From: Hypoxylon rubiginosum
Lineage: Eukaryota > Ascomycota > Sordariomycetes > Xylariales > Hypoxylaceae
Reading direction: 5' to 3'
Length of the DNA: 64,000 bases
Assembly (NCBI GenBank): GCA_902806565.1
Contig: CADCXA010000016.1
Coordinates: forward strand, 186,001 to 250,000
Within the stretch, counting starts at the first letter, position 1. Every line of letters begins with the position of its first letter. Positions 34,901-46,796 of the stretch are shown here, piece by piece. The notes under the pieces were generated by a model. It did no database searches. It had not been told where the DNA came from and saw nothing but the letters and a program-made list of their open reading frames with translations. The position numbers were made by a program, and so were the translations under genes.

Positions 34901-37900
34901 TGGTGGCATTTGAGCGGGACTCCTGAGATACAGGTGCTATAGCAGCGCCCGTCGAGCCGACACCCGCGCCAAGGGTGCCGGCATTATCTAAAAAAGAATT
35001 CTTCTTGTTTTCTTCGGATTTGCGTTGGCGCCCTTTCTCCTCTGCTATCCCTATCGAAGATTTTAAGCGGTCGAAAAAGCCCGAGTTGCCGTTGTTTCTC
35101 GTATCTTTTTCTGACTTGGAGCTTTTGCGATCCCTTCGATCAGCACTGCCTGGAGCAGATGCCACTGACTTGGTATCGTCCAAAACTTCACTCCTTCGAC
35201 TCCTACTCGATTTGTGATCATCGTAGCGACTAGGATCCGAGACTACGGAACTTATGTCACGATCAACAGCTTCGAATCGATCTCTGCCTTTATCAGGAGG
35301 CTCGCTTTCGTTGGTATTGTCGTCATCAGCAATCCCGTCAGAAGTACTTCTTCGCTTTTTCTTCTTCTTACTCTTCTTTCGGGAATCGTCGGTACCAACC
35401 TCTGAGCCTGGAGCCGATCTTGATGGTGAATCGGTATAGCTATCCTGTTTCGATCTCTTCGAACTCGTCACAGAAGCTTCGGAGGGTGCTGTTTGGGATC
35501 TTGGCGTTGACGGTATATCCTCGTATGCGACTGAGCCTCTCTTGGATTTCTTCTTTGACTTCTTCGGCGTCACATCCGATTCTTCCGTAGCAGCCGTCTT
35601 TTCGCTTCGCAAATCGCTGAAGGATTCGGTCATCTCGATAGGGCTCTCCACTATATCCCCAGAAAGCTCTTCATGCGGAGGAGAATCATACGCTCTCGAA
35701 CTTCGCCTCGAAGTCGTCCTAGAGTCCCTGGAGCCGGACAAGTCATCCGTGCTTCGAGCAAACGAAGCTGAGAATTCATCGTCGATGGTGTTACGCTTGT
35801 TCTTCTTTTTGCTTAAGATGTCTTGTTCATCGTCCGACAGAGAAACGGGCAGGGTCCTTCTCCTAGCAAGTTCCAGAGATATCTCAGAAGCTTGTGCAGA
35901 CCTAGATAGGGAACTATAAGCTCCGCTTTCCCGTCTCGAGCTATTCGGTGTGTCCCATTCGTCATCGGTGGCGGGGAGACTCTCAGCATCAACTACTCTG
36001 TAAGAGCTCTCCGTCGAAAGCTGGGACGCCAATGCCGACCTGGCGGATTCGTATGCTTCCGAGTTACGTTTAGGTCTCCTATTATCCTTTGGGAGATCCC
36101 ATTTAGTATCCTGCTCTATGGCCTCAGCGCTCTGTGAATCCGAGAAAGCACTGGGTGGAACGGTGACTTTGGGGCTCTCTATGACCTTAGCATTTTTCAC
36201 ATCCCGGGAGTCGTCAGTTGGATCGATCTTGGGGCTCTCCATGTCAGGCTGTTTCGAGCTGCCCTGGACAACAATAGCCTTTTTCGACTTCTTCGACTTT
36301 TTCCTTTTCAGCAAAGAGTCTTGCCCTTCATCGGTGGTCGCTCCCACTCCGAACTCCGCTTCTAGATCTTGCTCTGTGCGGGACGCGTCGTCAACTTGCA
36401 CGTCCTCCTCAGCGGGTTGGGCTTGTGTAGATTTCTCGAGTCTTCTCCTTTCCTTCTTGCTTGGTTTACTCGAAGGTACGTCCCACTCATCTTCAGCGAT
36501 AGATCGGGATCCACCGGCTTTACTATCGTTAAAGATCTCGGGCCCTTCGGGGCCTCCATGGCCAGCGGCACTTTGTTGCTTACGCAGTTCCTTAAGCCTG
36601 GAGAGGATGTCCGATTTATTTGCCGGAATATCTTTCTCATCGGAGGGTGTTTCGGGCACCTCACCAAGAACGAAACCGTGTTCTCTGTTGTTCTGTGAGG
36701 CTGAAGATCCCAAGTCTATCACTGACTCTACGAACGGTGAATGGTATACGTCTGAGTCGTTCGAACCGGGTGGTGAATCTCGTCGGTGGAAGCTCGCATT
36801 GTCGATAACAATATTAGGATCGAAGCCACTGCCTTGAAGCGCAGCGGCTATGTTTGCTGTGAACACTGGGTCCTCGGCAAAGGCTCCTGGCATCTGGGCA
36901 CTCCGTGGGCTGGGCGGTTTCGGGCCTGGGACAGGTGGGCTATCATACATGCCCTCCAATTGAGCTGAAGATCTACGACTTGTAGTCTTCTCCCCATCCC
37001 TCGGGACGCGTCCAGTTCTCGTTACTTCGGAATCTATAACAGGGTCAGTAGTACTCGAAGATGCAGCTCCGCCGCTGGTACCGCCAACGGCTGCTGCAAT
37101 AACACCCCAACCACTTTTCCTTCCAGATCGTGACCTTGGTGGCTTAGCAGGTGTGATAATCTTAGCTCCTGAGTACGGATCATCTTCTCTCTCGGGGCTC
37201 TCTACAACATAATGTTTAGTCTGGTTTTCACCCCAGCTAACAGCCTTCGGTGTTGGCGGCGCTGGGATCACCTCGCCCCGAGGTCCAATTACCACATCAT
37301 AAGCAGTCGTATCGTTATCTGTCTCTGCTGCGGACTCAGACGGTGGCTCTTCGAGGAGCCGCCGTACTTCCAGTGTTGGCGTGGGAACCGGTGTGGGCCG
37401 CACAACGTTAAGCATCGGCCGCTCGCGCTCAGCAGAAGGATCCCTTGCCTTAAAAATAGGGGACGCAGCAAGGCCTCTGATATCAGGTGTTCGAAAGCGA
37501 GAAAGCTCTTTAGGATGCTCCAGGACGTTATCAATACGGACATCAGCGTCAGGTCCATCATAGGGGCTCTTCTTTTTCGGATGGCTCATTTCCGGAGGTG
37601 CCACAATATCAACAACCACCGGTTCCTTCGCGTGCTTCCATTTGTCGATAACCGAAGACTCAGCGGCGGCGTGGAATCGTCGGTCTTCTTCCTGTATCCT
37701 GCGCGCAAGTTCGGCCTCACGGTAGTAGCGATCGGCGTCTGCTTGGACAGAGTCCTTTCCACGCGTTGGAGCTTCGTCTCGGTGCGATCTATTCATAGAG
37801 GAAGCGTCGCTGCCACGGCTACGACTACGCCCGCGGCGATCTTCAGCCATTATTGCTGCGGTAGCAACAGCAAATGCCGCCTCGTTAACGGGGGCCGTCG

Positions 37901-39953
37901 CGTGCTCAGCAACTTCATATATCTCATGAGCATTACGAAGGTCTCGCTCATATGAATCCTTCCGACTGAGTCTCTCCAGAGGACGCACTTCATCTGCCAT
38001 CCGCTCAAATCGAGAGAAATCGGGCTCTCGATCTACGGTGATCACACTCGGCGTCAGGGGTCGTTTCGGTGTTGTGTTGAGAGGAGTTTGGAAGGCATCG
38101 TCCGCTACTTGGTATTGAAATGGATCGACAGGTCCTTCCTTAGGTAGAGGTTCTGAGCCTTCCAGACGCTTGTAGCTTTCCAAATCAGAACGACTAGCAC
38201 GCTCTCCTCTTCGAATGTCGTTGCGATCAATTTTCCGTTCGTCCTTCCGATGGTCGTTTCGTGCATCGTTTCGTGCATCGCGGCGTTCTCGTCGCTCTCG
38301 ATCATAATCATTACCTTCATCGCGGTATTTATCACGTCGACGCTTCTCTTTTTCGGACTCACGCTCCGCCTCAGCTGCCATCATTTCTCGAGGACGCCTG
38401 TCTTTTTCGGAGTCACGATCCTGCTCAGACCGCTTTTCTCGGCGTCTCTCGAAGCGATCTTCACGGCCTTCCCGGGGCTCTTCGCGAGGTTCATCACGGG
38501 GCACATCACGACTCCTGCGCTTTTCAACCTTCTCATCCGCGGCGCCAATATCCAAGCGCTTCGACCTGCGCTTGCCATCACGATCCCGCTTTCCCTCGTG
38601 TCTTTCATGGTCATCTCTACGATCAGAGCTCAACGCCGCGCCCAATGCGGCACCAGCTACACCAGCGATGGCAGCTTCCCCGATAGATTTTCTAGAGAGC
38701 GAATGGTCCGAGAACCTCGAATCCGTCTCCACTGTATCAAGAACCTTTCTGGAGACGGGGGCTATCGGCTTCGGCTGCTGTATAGGAACTGGCGCAGGCC
38801 GCGGAGGGGTCGAGAAGTCGTGTTGGGAAGACACAACGGAACCACGGGCGTCAAAGCGGCCGGGATCAGATGTTGGAACTGGATATACTCGTTGCAGAGG
38901 ACGGGTCTCAGATATAGCTTCACTAGGGGGAATTGAGGGTTCATACGGTCGGCGCGGTTCGCTAAGCGTGGACCGATCAACCTTCTCAAACCCGCAAGGA
39001 GTCTCAACATAACCACGGAGCGAGTTCACGGGTCCGAAGAGATTCGGGTCAACCACGGAGGGTTTCCGGTGGAGAGGCGGATCATAGTTCGGCGCTTGGA
39101 GGGAAGAGGGGGCACGGAGGGGACGGGGTGACCGAGGGGACTGAGGAGAGCGAGGGGAACGGGAAGGGCGAGGAGGATCTAAGGCGCGTGCAGCCTTTGC
39201 AGATGTGTTCGGTAGACTAAGTCCTGAGCCGTAGGCAAGGCCGGAGTCAAATTCCGAGCTAGACGAGTCGTCATCGGAAGCCGACTCCCACTCCGAGTCA
39301 TCTGGAGAAGAATCACGGTGCGTTTTAGAACTTCCCACCCCTTTAGTCGAGTGCCCACTGTTCGTTCGACGAAACTGACTCAGTGCCGTAGCTGCGCCGA
39401 TCAAGCCCGAAGGCCGGCTTCTACCAGCTGCCCTAAGGTCTTCGGCATTCTGTTGTCTAGCAATCTCGGCGAACTTCCGTCCCAACTCAAGTATTTCTTC
39501 ATCTGTCTGGGCCCGTCCCCGTTGCGACAGCGCAGGCCTCCCTGCACTGTTTGGTGGACTAAATTCGCGACTCCTACGCCGCTCGACGTACCCCTTTCCA
39601 TAAGCAAGGTCTGAGTTTACAGATGACGAAGAAGAATTCCCGAATCGGAGGAACCGGCTACGCTTCTTCCTCACGCGATGCTGCTTTCGCCCACTGCCCC
39701 CAAAAAAGTTGCCCAATCCAAATTTTCTAGAAGGTCGAGAGATATTTAGGAGGGAGGAAGAGGTGGAAGATGAGGAGGAATATGGCGAGAAGGCGCGCAA
39801 TTGAAGGTCTACGGGTTCGGTTCGTTCTTCGTAGCGCGGGATGGGGATTGGAGGTTGTCGAATCTGAAGTTGCTCTCTAGAATCTCGCCGTTCTTTGCGC
39901 CGGCGGCGAGAGGATTCAGGGCTCCGCCGGCGATGATGCTCTCTAGTCATCAT
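19918..39953 (-). CDS. Giant involucrin-repeat protein, about 6,640 residues
   Basis: Two exons on the minus strand: 39953-21549 (18,405 nt, no intron, phase 0, donor GTAAGT) and 21435-19918 (1,518 nt). The join gives AKDMTDVY followed by DGYGEGRIGSPRSP, the junction expected for fungal proteins annotated as involucrin repeat protein, whose function is unknown. N-terminus: Arg/Ser-rich, then an RE/RD-rich charged region (residues about 430-600) and a segment rich in YYREAELARRIQEEDRRF-like helix (about 740-800). Residues about 1,160-5,240 hold some twenty lysine blocks of the type KKSKKDKKKKKK spaced between acidic Pro/Glu/Thr/Ser-rich segments. Denser EEP(x)LEE-like repeats occupy about 4,350-4,620. 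Three REIAASY-like motifs lie near 5,530, 5,570 and 5,655. Exon 2 adds a coiled coil (about 6,150-6,330) and a conserved globular region with RDIFMSMTMNMIWEFVFTRY. A scaffold role is plausible but not shown. Confidence 0.85.
24210..36470 (-). repeat. Array of lysine-rich KKSKKxKKK repeats inside the giant gene
   Basis: On the plus strand these appear as CTTCTTCTTTTTCTTAGACTTC-like blocks, for example near 24230, 25220, 25800, 26040, 27370, 27560, 28080, 28650, 29210, 29480, 30510, 30720, 30960, 31350, 32300, 33080, 35360, 35550 and 36290. In protein each block is 10-15 residues of Lys with Ser, Asp or Gly, commonly preceded by a small acidic or hydrophobic stretch and followed by a Ser/Gln/Arg. 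They divide the acidic region into units of roughly 60-300 residues. This is read directly from the sequence; exact copy number depends on where the limit is set. Confidence 0.85.
26080..26930 (-). repeat. Pro/Glu-rich short tandem repeats (involucrin-like) inside the giant gene
   Basis: Protein segment of about 280 residues made of degenerate 6-12 residue units such as QLEEPSKPEE, QVDESSKLEE and QLEKSLKLEE. The units alternate Glu-Glu-Pro or Glu-Glu-Ser with Gln/Lys-Leu. It is the densest repeat tract of the protein and the one that most resembles the decapeptide array of involucrin that gave the family its name. A related Ser/Leu-rich tract (LPEQ, LSEEPSLS) lies at about 25360-25740. Confidence 0.75.
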
Positions 39954-40316
39954 CTTGAAGGTTTGAACATGGTAGGTATAATGGAGTCCATTCAGGGGGG
40001 TTACTCTCTCGGGTATTAGGAATATTAGATGGAGAGTATATTAGGATAATTAAGGTATATACCGTCGAAGCGGTTTGTATGTTTGAATATGTTCGAATAT
40101 AACGAGTACGTTGTTTTGTTTAGATCCCCGATTTCAGCTGTGGGGACATATAAACGACTAATAAAACCAAGCTCCTGGGTGCCAATGCCAATGGGGTGTC
40201 AGCGTCAGTGAGTGACAGTGATACCAATCTTGTTGTTTGCTGGGCTCCCATCAGGCGGCCCCACATAACAAGGCGGCCACGCTCTCTCAAACGATGGACG
40301 GACGGGAGTGAAGGGG

Positions 40317-40343
40317 TGGCTGGGCTGGCTGGGCTGGCTGGGA
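40317..40343. repeat. Short GGCTGGGCT tandem repeat
   Basis: Three consecutive copies of a GGCTGGGCT-like unit are visible, in a region without coding features. Confidence 0.7.
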
Positions 40344-40440
40344 TTCCTTTTTTTGCCGCTTTGCTTTTGTCGCAAATTAAAAAGTTCTGGATAGAGTCCT
40401 TCAGCTCTCCCCTAGCGGGGGATTCGGCGATAATGCCCAT

Positions 40441-40460
40441 CACGTGGGCGACATATAAAA
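40441..40460 (+). promoter_or_regulatory. Promoter-like CACGTG plus TATAAAA
   Basis: CACGTG at 40441-40446 is followed by CATATAAAAG (40452-40461) and, 70 bp further, by an ATG (40530) opening a 38-codon frame ending at 40646. The order and spacing resemble a core promoter on the plus strand, divergent from the giant gene that starts at 39953. No recognisable gene follows, so this may be chance or belong to an untranslated transcript. Confidence 0.3.
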
Positions 40461-42395
40461 GCTATCCTGCTACTGGCTACCACTGATCCAGTCGTCGTCC
40501 TCCATCATCAAATCGATCTAGAGATTAATATGGACTGCCACGTCAATATGCTGCATGCTAGCCACTCCTTTTGTCCCACATCCCACAGCAGAGGCAGCCC
40601 GGCACTGTCTGCCAAGAGAAAACGAGGGCTTGAAGCAGCTTATTAGCTGAAGAGCCGGCTACCTAGGAGGTGCATAGGTCTTTCAATAGTCAAGTTTTTT
40701 CGACTTGACTACCTAGGTCAGATATGTTGTAGCACCCAAGTCAGGTTTCATGCCGATGCGGATTCGTCTATTCATATAGGCGATACCCTCTCGTGCCTCG
40801 ACTGGTAACACGCAGACATCAGCCATGACACCGAGTGAGTATCACCATTCAAAATGTTCCAATCGGGTTGTAGAGCAGAAATTCTACTCAGGTAGCAACA
40901 ATGCGCTTGTCTCGGAGGCCTGAATGCCATCGCCGTCGATACCGAGGATCACCGTGGCAAGAGGCAAACATGTTTTCGTTTTCACGCTCTCTTATAGCGA
41001 CATGTTCGAAGTGGCTAGCCACAGCGTTGTCTTTGACACTCTCAACGTGTATCTCTCCGTTTGATGTCGGCGAGAATGTTACGCGGCAAGAGAGTGTAAG
41101 CAGTACGAGGTAACTCGACTGCTATGCGCGCGCAACCAGTCGTCGCTATACGAGATCTCATTGTCGCGAAGTCAACTCATGTTGTGCTACTCTCCTTTCA
41201 TATTGAGAATGTGGGTGTAGGCTTACTAGCCGTATGAAGCATGCTGACATGCGATACGAGTCTGATGAAAGATTAGTCGATGCGCGAGTGACAAGCGGCT
41301 GAGAAGACCCTCAATTGTAGCTTGATTACAAGGTAAAGGTATGGAAACCTCATAGGAGGGCAATTTCTCGTGGCCACAATCTCCGAAGCTACTTTATCGG
41401 CCTAACCTACCTCAGATAGGTACTCTACTGAAAGCAGAGCGAGAGGAACAAGAAACCCCCTTCGACTCGGCTCGGCTGTTAGTGAAGTATTAGTATATAA
41501 GAGGTACGATGTAGTTTACAGACAATTAATATAAACTTAACCAACCATGTAGGTACTTGAATAATATAAATACATTGCAATCCCTTATTAAGCTATATGT
41601 ACTACATATGTAAGATATACATAAGATATTGATGCTCGACGTTTCTAATAGACTTTTACAAGGTACAGGCACATTTTAATCTGAATCTGACTTTCGGAAA
41701 AAGGAATCTGACCTGAACTGCTGTAGGTACCACCTTAATCTGAATTACCAGACCAGACCAGACCAAAGACCCTGAAAGTCTACAAGATAGAGTTCAAGTT
41801 CGAGGCTCATAGGCTATCTACATGTAGGTACCGGGCCTGAGTCAAAGGAGCTACATGTATGTCCCTAGGGGCTACAAATTGAATCCGCCGCACGTCATCT
41901 TGTATCACGATTACACCAAAGTCCTTACATCTTCTAGAAATCCTCGTTTAGATGCTTCCATCCAAACTTGCTTCCCCATAGTGTATGTGGTGTCTTGTAC
42001 CTAAATTACCTAGCACTGATAATAATAGGCGATCCTTCTGCTGTACGTGTGCGGCAAGATGCAGGGTTTCATTGGTTGATTCGTGCAAGCTGTCCTGAGC
42101 TTTACTCTAGCGTCTTTCCTCTAAGAGACTGACAGAATCATTATCAGCATCACATAAAAGTACTTGACTTCCTTCACTGTGGGAGTCGCGCCCGGGCATG
42201 CACTCCTGCACCTCGCTTATGAAATAGTTCACGTAGTATTTATCGAAGCGCAATTGGACCAATACGACGAGATAGAATATATATTCAGAAACTACCTAGG
42301 TACATGCCTTACATATTACACACATGTGCACCTTATATTAAGTTTAAAGATCCATAAAGATGCAGAATAAAAGGCCACATGCAGCTCTAATAAGC

Positions 42396-42442
42396 ATTAG
42401 GCCCATTAGGTAGGCCTAGTAGGCTAGTAGGCTAGTAGGCCA
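42396..42442. repeat. AGGCTAGT/AGGCC short tandem repeat
   Basis: Repeated units of TAGTAGGC and TAGGCC type are seen directly. Non-coding and probably slippage-derived. Confidence 0.6.
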
Positions 42443-42991
42443 TTTCAAATCTCAACATCGGGCTCGTGGGGGTCCACCGTCCCACCAGACCACTCCTACA
42501 AATTTAATTGTAGCGCTTGGCTAAAGCGACTTGGGCAATGTCTTGCAGGAGACCAAGCGAAAGAGAGAAAAATTACTCCGTTCTAGACTACCAGATACGG
42601 TTACTGCACCATCTCTAATCCTTGCACATACGAGAAGGACCAGATAATGGAATAATGGAACGACAACATTGAACACAGTTGTTTTCTTAAATCCCATCAA
42701 TTGTATTCTGAGATGAACCGACTTCGACATTGGCCCAGATACCCGTAATACCTTTTTTTTATTTAATTTTTCTTTTCTTCCTCCAACAGGAAACGGTCAA
42801 CTGCGTTCAGAACGAGACCCCAAATTGGTTCTGTCACAGCACCCATCACCCCCTGAGACGTTCGCTTTTATTAGCTCTAATTCTTGAACGTGCATGTGGC
42901 TTCAGCCACCCTTGGCCTTCCACCTGACTTCTGTCTCTTCACCTGTCGACAGCCTCTTTTGTTTGAGGACTGCGACAGAAACGGACAACAG

Positions 42992-44926
42992 CTCTGGCGC
43001 CCATCGATTACGACGACGAAGTCGGTTCATCTTCCTTTAGCGACCGCTCTGCGCTCGCCCACCGTCGTAGACGATCCTCAGCGAGCGACTCAGCCTCAGC
43101 CTCAGCCGGTAATCGCGTCTCTCCTCTGCGTCTGGGCCAAAAGGCCCAGTACCTGCAGCCCGCTCTGAGCCCGATACCTGGTATGTTGGCCACATAGCCT
43201 ACTTGCGCCTCTTGTCAACCTGCGCAAACATTCTAACATTAGCCATGTCGCAGGTACTCCCAACATCCCAATGTCCCTGAGTCGAAGCCCATCTCCCGTC
43301 CCCGGGGGTGGGTGGTCTTCTCCCGGCCTCAACATCAACACGAGCGGTCGATCGAGCCCGGCCAAGTCGTCCTTCGCCGGTCCTAACGGCGGTACTGTAA
43401 CGTGGGAGTCTGCGAGACTCAAGAGCCAGGGTGTCGCCGGTTACCCATCCTTTTCGACACAAAACCAAGGCTTCTTTACTCGGCACATGCGCCGCATCTC
43501 GAGCAGCCTGCCATCCTTCAACATGGCGACGGATGAAAGATATGCGGAGAAAGAGAAGCTTGGACGAGGCAGATGGAGAATCCCGCTTCTTGGAAGAGTC
43601 AGAGCGTTGGTCGCAAGGATGGGTAGGAAAGGTAAAATACGTGCGCTTATAGCGATATTGTTGTTTACCTGCTACCTGTTATTCTACATAACACGTAAGT
43701 TTTCGAGGTCAGATTACACCGTTTGAGTCGCTAATCATTCTCCCAGCCTTGTGCTATTACTGGAGAAGAACATCCTGGCTAGGAGGTGGTGAGAAGTTCG
43801 TTATCATACTCGCAGCCAACATTGGAGGTGGCGTAATGGAATGGAAAGGAGCGCGCGAGTGGGCAATCGAAAGGGATAGTGTCAGAAATAAGCGAAAGTA
43901 CGTGGCGAGATGGGGTTATGACCTCGAGATTGTTGATATGAGCACCAAGAAGCGCTATGCGCACGAGTGGAGAGAAAGCTGGGAGAAAGTAGACAGCATC
44001 AGGAACAGCTTTAGGAAATATCCGAAAGCCGAATGGTAAGCCAGCAGACGCGTTGCAAAGACGAGTCAAGCTAACATGTTACAGGATCTGGTGGTTAGAC
44101 CTCAACACATTCGTCATGGAACCCTCCTACTCACTCCAGCATCACCTATTCAACAACCTGGGGAAAAACATCTACCGCGACATAAACGAATTCAACCCTC
44201 TCAACATCACGCATCCTCTACAAGGCAACCACCTGGATCCCGAATCCTCGAGTGCGGTAGGGGATGGCGATGTCAATTCCGTGAATCTCATGCTCTCTCA
44301 GGATTGCTCGGGATTTAATCTTGGCTCCTTTTTCATCAGACGGAGTGAATGGACGGACCGCTTGCTAGATATATGGTGGGATCCGGTCGCATACGAGCAG
44401 AAGCACATGGAGTGGGAGCACAAGGAACAAGATGCACTGGAGCAACTTTACACGACTCAACCGTGGATTCGAAGCCACACAGCTTTTATTCCACAGAGGC
44501 TTATCAACAGCTTCCCGACCGGCGCCTGCTCAGACAATGGAAACGACACTCGAATCCACTACAACCAGGACGATCGAGATTTCGTTGTGAACATGGCCGG
44601 CTGCGAATGGGGTCGTGACTGCTGGGGAGAAATGTATAACTTCCGCGAACTCAGCTACTATCTGAACCGAAACCCTTGGGAACTGTTCAAGGAGGATTTG
44701 GTTGCTGTCATCTGGTTCAAGTTGACTGGCCAGAAAGTTAAGTGTGCGTATATTCTCCCTTTCTCCATGTTTATCCTATCTGTTGGCCTTGGCACACAGG
44801 TCATGTTTTCCCGTCGACATCATTTCATGGAGTTCACATTCGTGGGGTACTTTAAACCTCAAATATCATTCAGCCCAGGGTGGTCTTACGAGGAAGCGAT
44901 TGCTGACTATAGGCGTTACAGTATAG
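42992..44926 (+). CDS. Mnn10-type alpha-1,6-mannosyltransferase, GT34 family (5' end unresolved)
   Basis: Golgi type II membrane enzyme of the GMA12/MNN10 family that extends the mannan backbone on N-glycans together with Mnn9/Anp1-type partners. Exons read: (42992 or before)-43180, 43254-43694, 43747-44035, 44085-44741, then probably 44800-44926. The N-terminal cytosolic part is Ser/Arg-rich (DYDDEVGSSSFSDRSALAHR); the ATG at 43271 is internal, since exon sequence in the same frame continues upstream across a GTATGT-CAG intron. A membrane anchor (IRALIAILLFTCYLLFYI) precedes the catalytic domain, with FVIILAANIGGGVMEWKGAR, the sugar-nucleotide-binding block EWIWWLDLNTFVMEPS, and SQDCSGFNLGSFFIRRSEW. 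The first exon with the start codon was not found. The C-terminus after LTGQKVK is uncertain: splicing ends at 44926; reading through would end at 45249. Confidence 0.88.
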
Positions 44927-45878
44927 GACAACTTCTCTCTGGGCCCGCCCATATCTTGAGCTCGATGAGGCACCTTGGTAGTTCGAGTCGCGTCACGTTC
45001 ATGTTTCTCTTTCTTCTGGATCTGGACGTGTTTACGTCCGGGCACAATGTCTTGACGCTTTCACCCTGTCGCCCAATATACCCCTTCTGCATTGCAATCG
45101 GAAAGGACACGTTTACGTCTTCAAGGCTTATCCTTGGTTGGCAAATGTACCTACCGTGGACTCTTCATCATCGACCTAGACCGTTCATAGAAACGATCTT
45201 GTCGAATTCTTTAAAAACATCAGGCAGCCTGGAGTCGGGAGGAAGCTAGAAATGGTTCATGTGCATGTGTATTGCTATGTAAAATATATCGTCCCTTAAC
45301 GTACTATGAAAGGATTGAATGATACAAGATACGTAACTTCATATTTGGTTTTACTAAGCTCCACCGGATGGCTTTTCATACCTGACGCATACACCAGGGA
45401 CACTTTCAAGAATAGTCCACCCGTACACAGACGAACATGAGGTGGGAATACTAAGGCAGGCAGTTCAACAGTACAGTGAGAGCCTACATGTCCACATTCA
45501 AGTGAGGTCACTTTAACTGCATACCTGAGAGAAAAGATGTATATGTACATACCTACCTAATGCAATCAATCTTCTGGAGATTCAAACCACATACAACTAG
45601 CACCTTCCCGGCTCTTGTATCAGCAGGCACCAAACTACCCAGGGTATACCAGCTATCCAAGGGAATGGGCAAACTCAACTCTCTCAAAGCTCTCGTCTTC
45701 CCAACGCTCCAGTCTCTCCCTCTTCAACTTACCTTCATTATTCATATATCATCCAATAACCCACGCACGTAACACCAATACTCACCATCAATAGCCCTCG
45801 TCACTGCTACTCAATACTATTCCAGCACCTCTACCATAAAACACATTTCCTGTTTGACCTCATCAGAGGACGGTCAGC
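44927..45878. other. Intergenic region
   Basis: No gene supported. If the last intron of the mannosyltransferase is not removed, its frame would extend to 45249, but that stretch has no family similarity that I recognise. The last 200 bp are pyrimidine-rich leader of the MYND gene. Confidence 0.5.
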
Positions 45879-46796
45879 ATGGGTGTCTGGGGCAAAGGTC
45901 TTCTGCAGTCAGATGATGATTGTGACATCACAGGTGACCTGGCTGAGATGTTTGGCTTTGAGCTCTTGAGTGCGGACAAGGAAACCAGAGAAGGCATCGT
46001 CGAGAAGCTGAATGGCGGCCTTCTTGCCCAGAAATTCGACAAAATTCTCTCTCCCGCCTTTCAGTCGCGCACCGGTCACCACAAGCGAGAGCGCGTGGCC
46101 ATCATCCTAGGAGTGCTCGCCATGGGAATGGGTGCCATTATCGAGAGTCGACACCTAACTGCGCTTAAAGTCCTTCGACCCTGGCTTCCTAACATGGAAC
46201 AGCAATTACAGCTGATCACGGCCCTCGACGAGTACAAAAACGACGGGACGCCTTGGGTATTAGGCAGCAAACCCCTTCCGGAGGTAATGGCATCGCATGG
46301 GAAGCGCGAGTTTGATCTCGGCGATGAGTTCTGGTTCAGCGGCTTAGGGTAAGTTGCAATTCCTGGCTGGCGAATGAGTTTCCTGTCCAACTTTCCGTGC
46401 CGATGTTTATCATCCCATGAACCGTACTCGCCGTCATACATCCTTCTATTACTTCGCCAGCTAATGATATTAATCACTTCTTTTTAACAGACATTCCTTT
46501 GACGAGAATCCCACGTCAGAAACCGTCAGTAAGATGTGCCTCAACTGCGGGGAGAAGGGTGAACTGCTACGATGCAGCCGGTGCAAGATGGCACGTTACT
46601 GTAACCCCGATTGCCAACGAATTGACTGGTCGACACACAAGAAAGTGTGTCACTTCCGATCGGAGGTTCGGTGCTGCGTAAGTCGCACATGCCTCTTGTA
46701 ATCTAAGGTATAAGCTCACATAATCTACAGCCCGTCCCTAACATCCCTCGCGACGGGGAGATCAAGCACGAAGATGCTCCTGCTTCGACCGATTAA
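45879..46796 (+). CDS. MYND-type zinc-finger protein
   Basis: Small protein of about 240 residues with a C-terminal MYND finger, a protein-protein interaction module. Exons: 45879-46348 (donor GTAAGT), 46491-46677 (donor GTAAGT) and 46731-46796. The N-terminal 155 residues start MGVWGKGLLQSDDDCDITGD and are predicted helical, a fungal-specific region that I do not assign to a named domain. The finger has all ligands in the order C173, C176, C185, C188, C194, C198, H206, C210, spacing C-x2-C-x8-C-x2-C-x5-C-x3-C-x7-H-x3-C, and the sequence MCLNCGEKGELLRCSRCKMA. The tail is short and hydrophilic. No SET domain is present, so it is not a SMYD methyltransferase. Its partner and role are unknown. 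Confidence 0.88.

Larger units (their letters stand above)
39954..42991. other. Intergenic region between the giant gene and the mannosyltransferase
   Basis: No gene is firmly supported. A plus-strand promoter-like arrangement with a 38-codon frame lies at 40441-40646 (listed separately). Short tandem repeats occur at about 40317-40343 (GGCTGGGCT units) and 42396-42442 (AGGCTAGT units). TAGGTACCTA-like palindromes are frequent (for example 40665-40715, 41408-41425, 41822-41832, 42292-42303). The last 250 bp are pyrimidine-rich and must contain the unresolved 5' exon and leader of the mannosyltransferase gene. Confidence 0.5.

Noticed and set aside
44742..45249. Read-through extension of the mannosyltransferase to 45249
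   Set aside because: A plausible GTGTGCGT-CACAG intron removes it, and the extension has no family similarity that I can see; kept only as an alternative.
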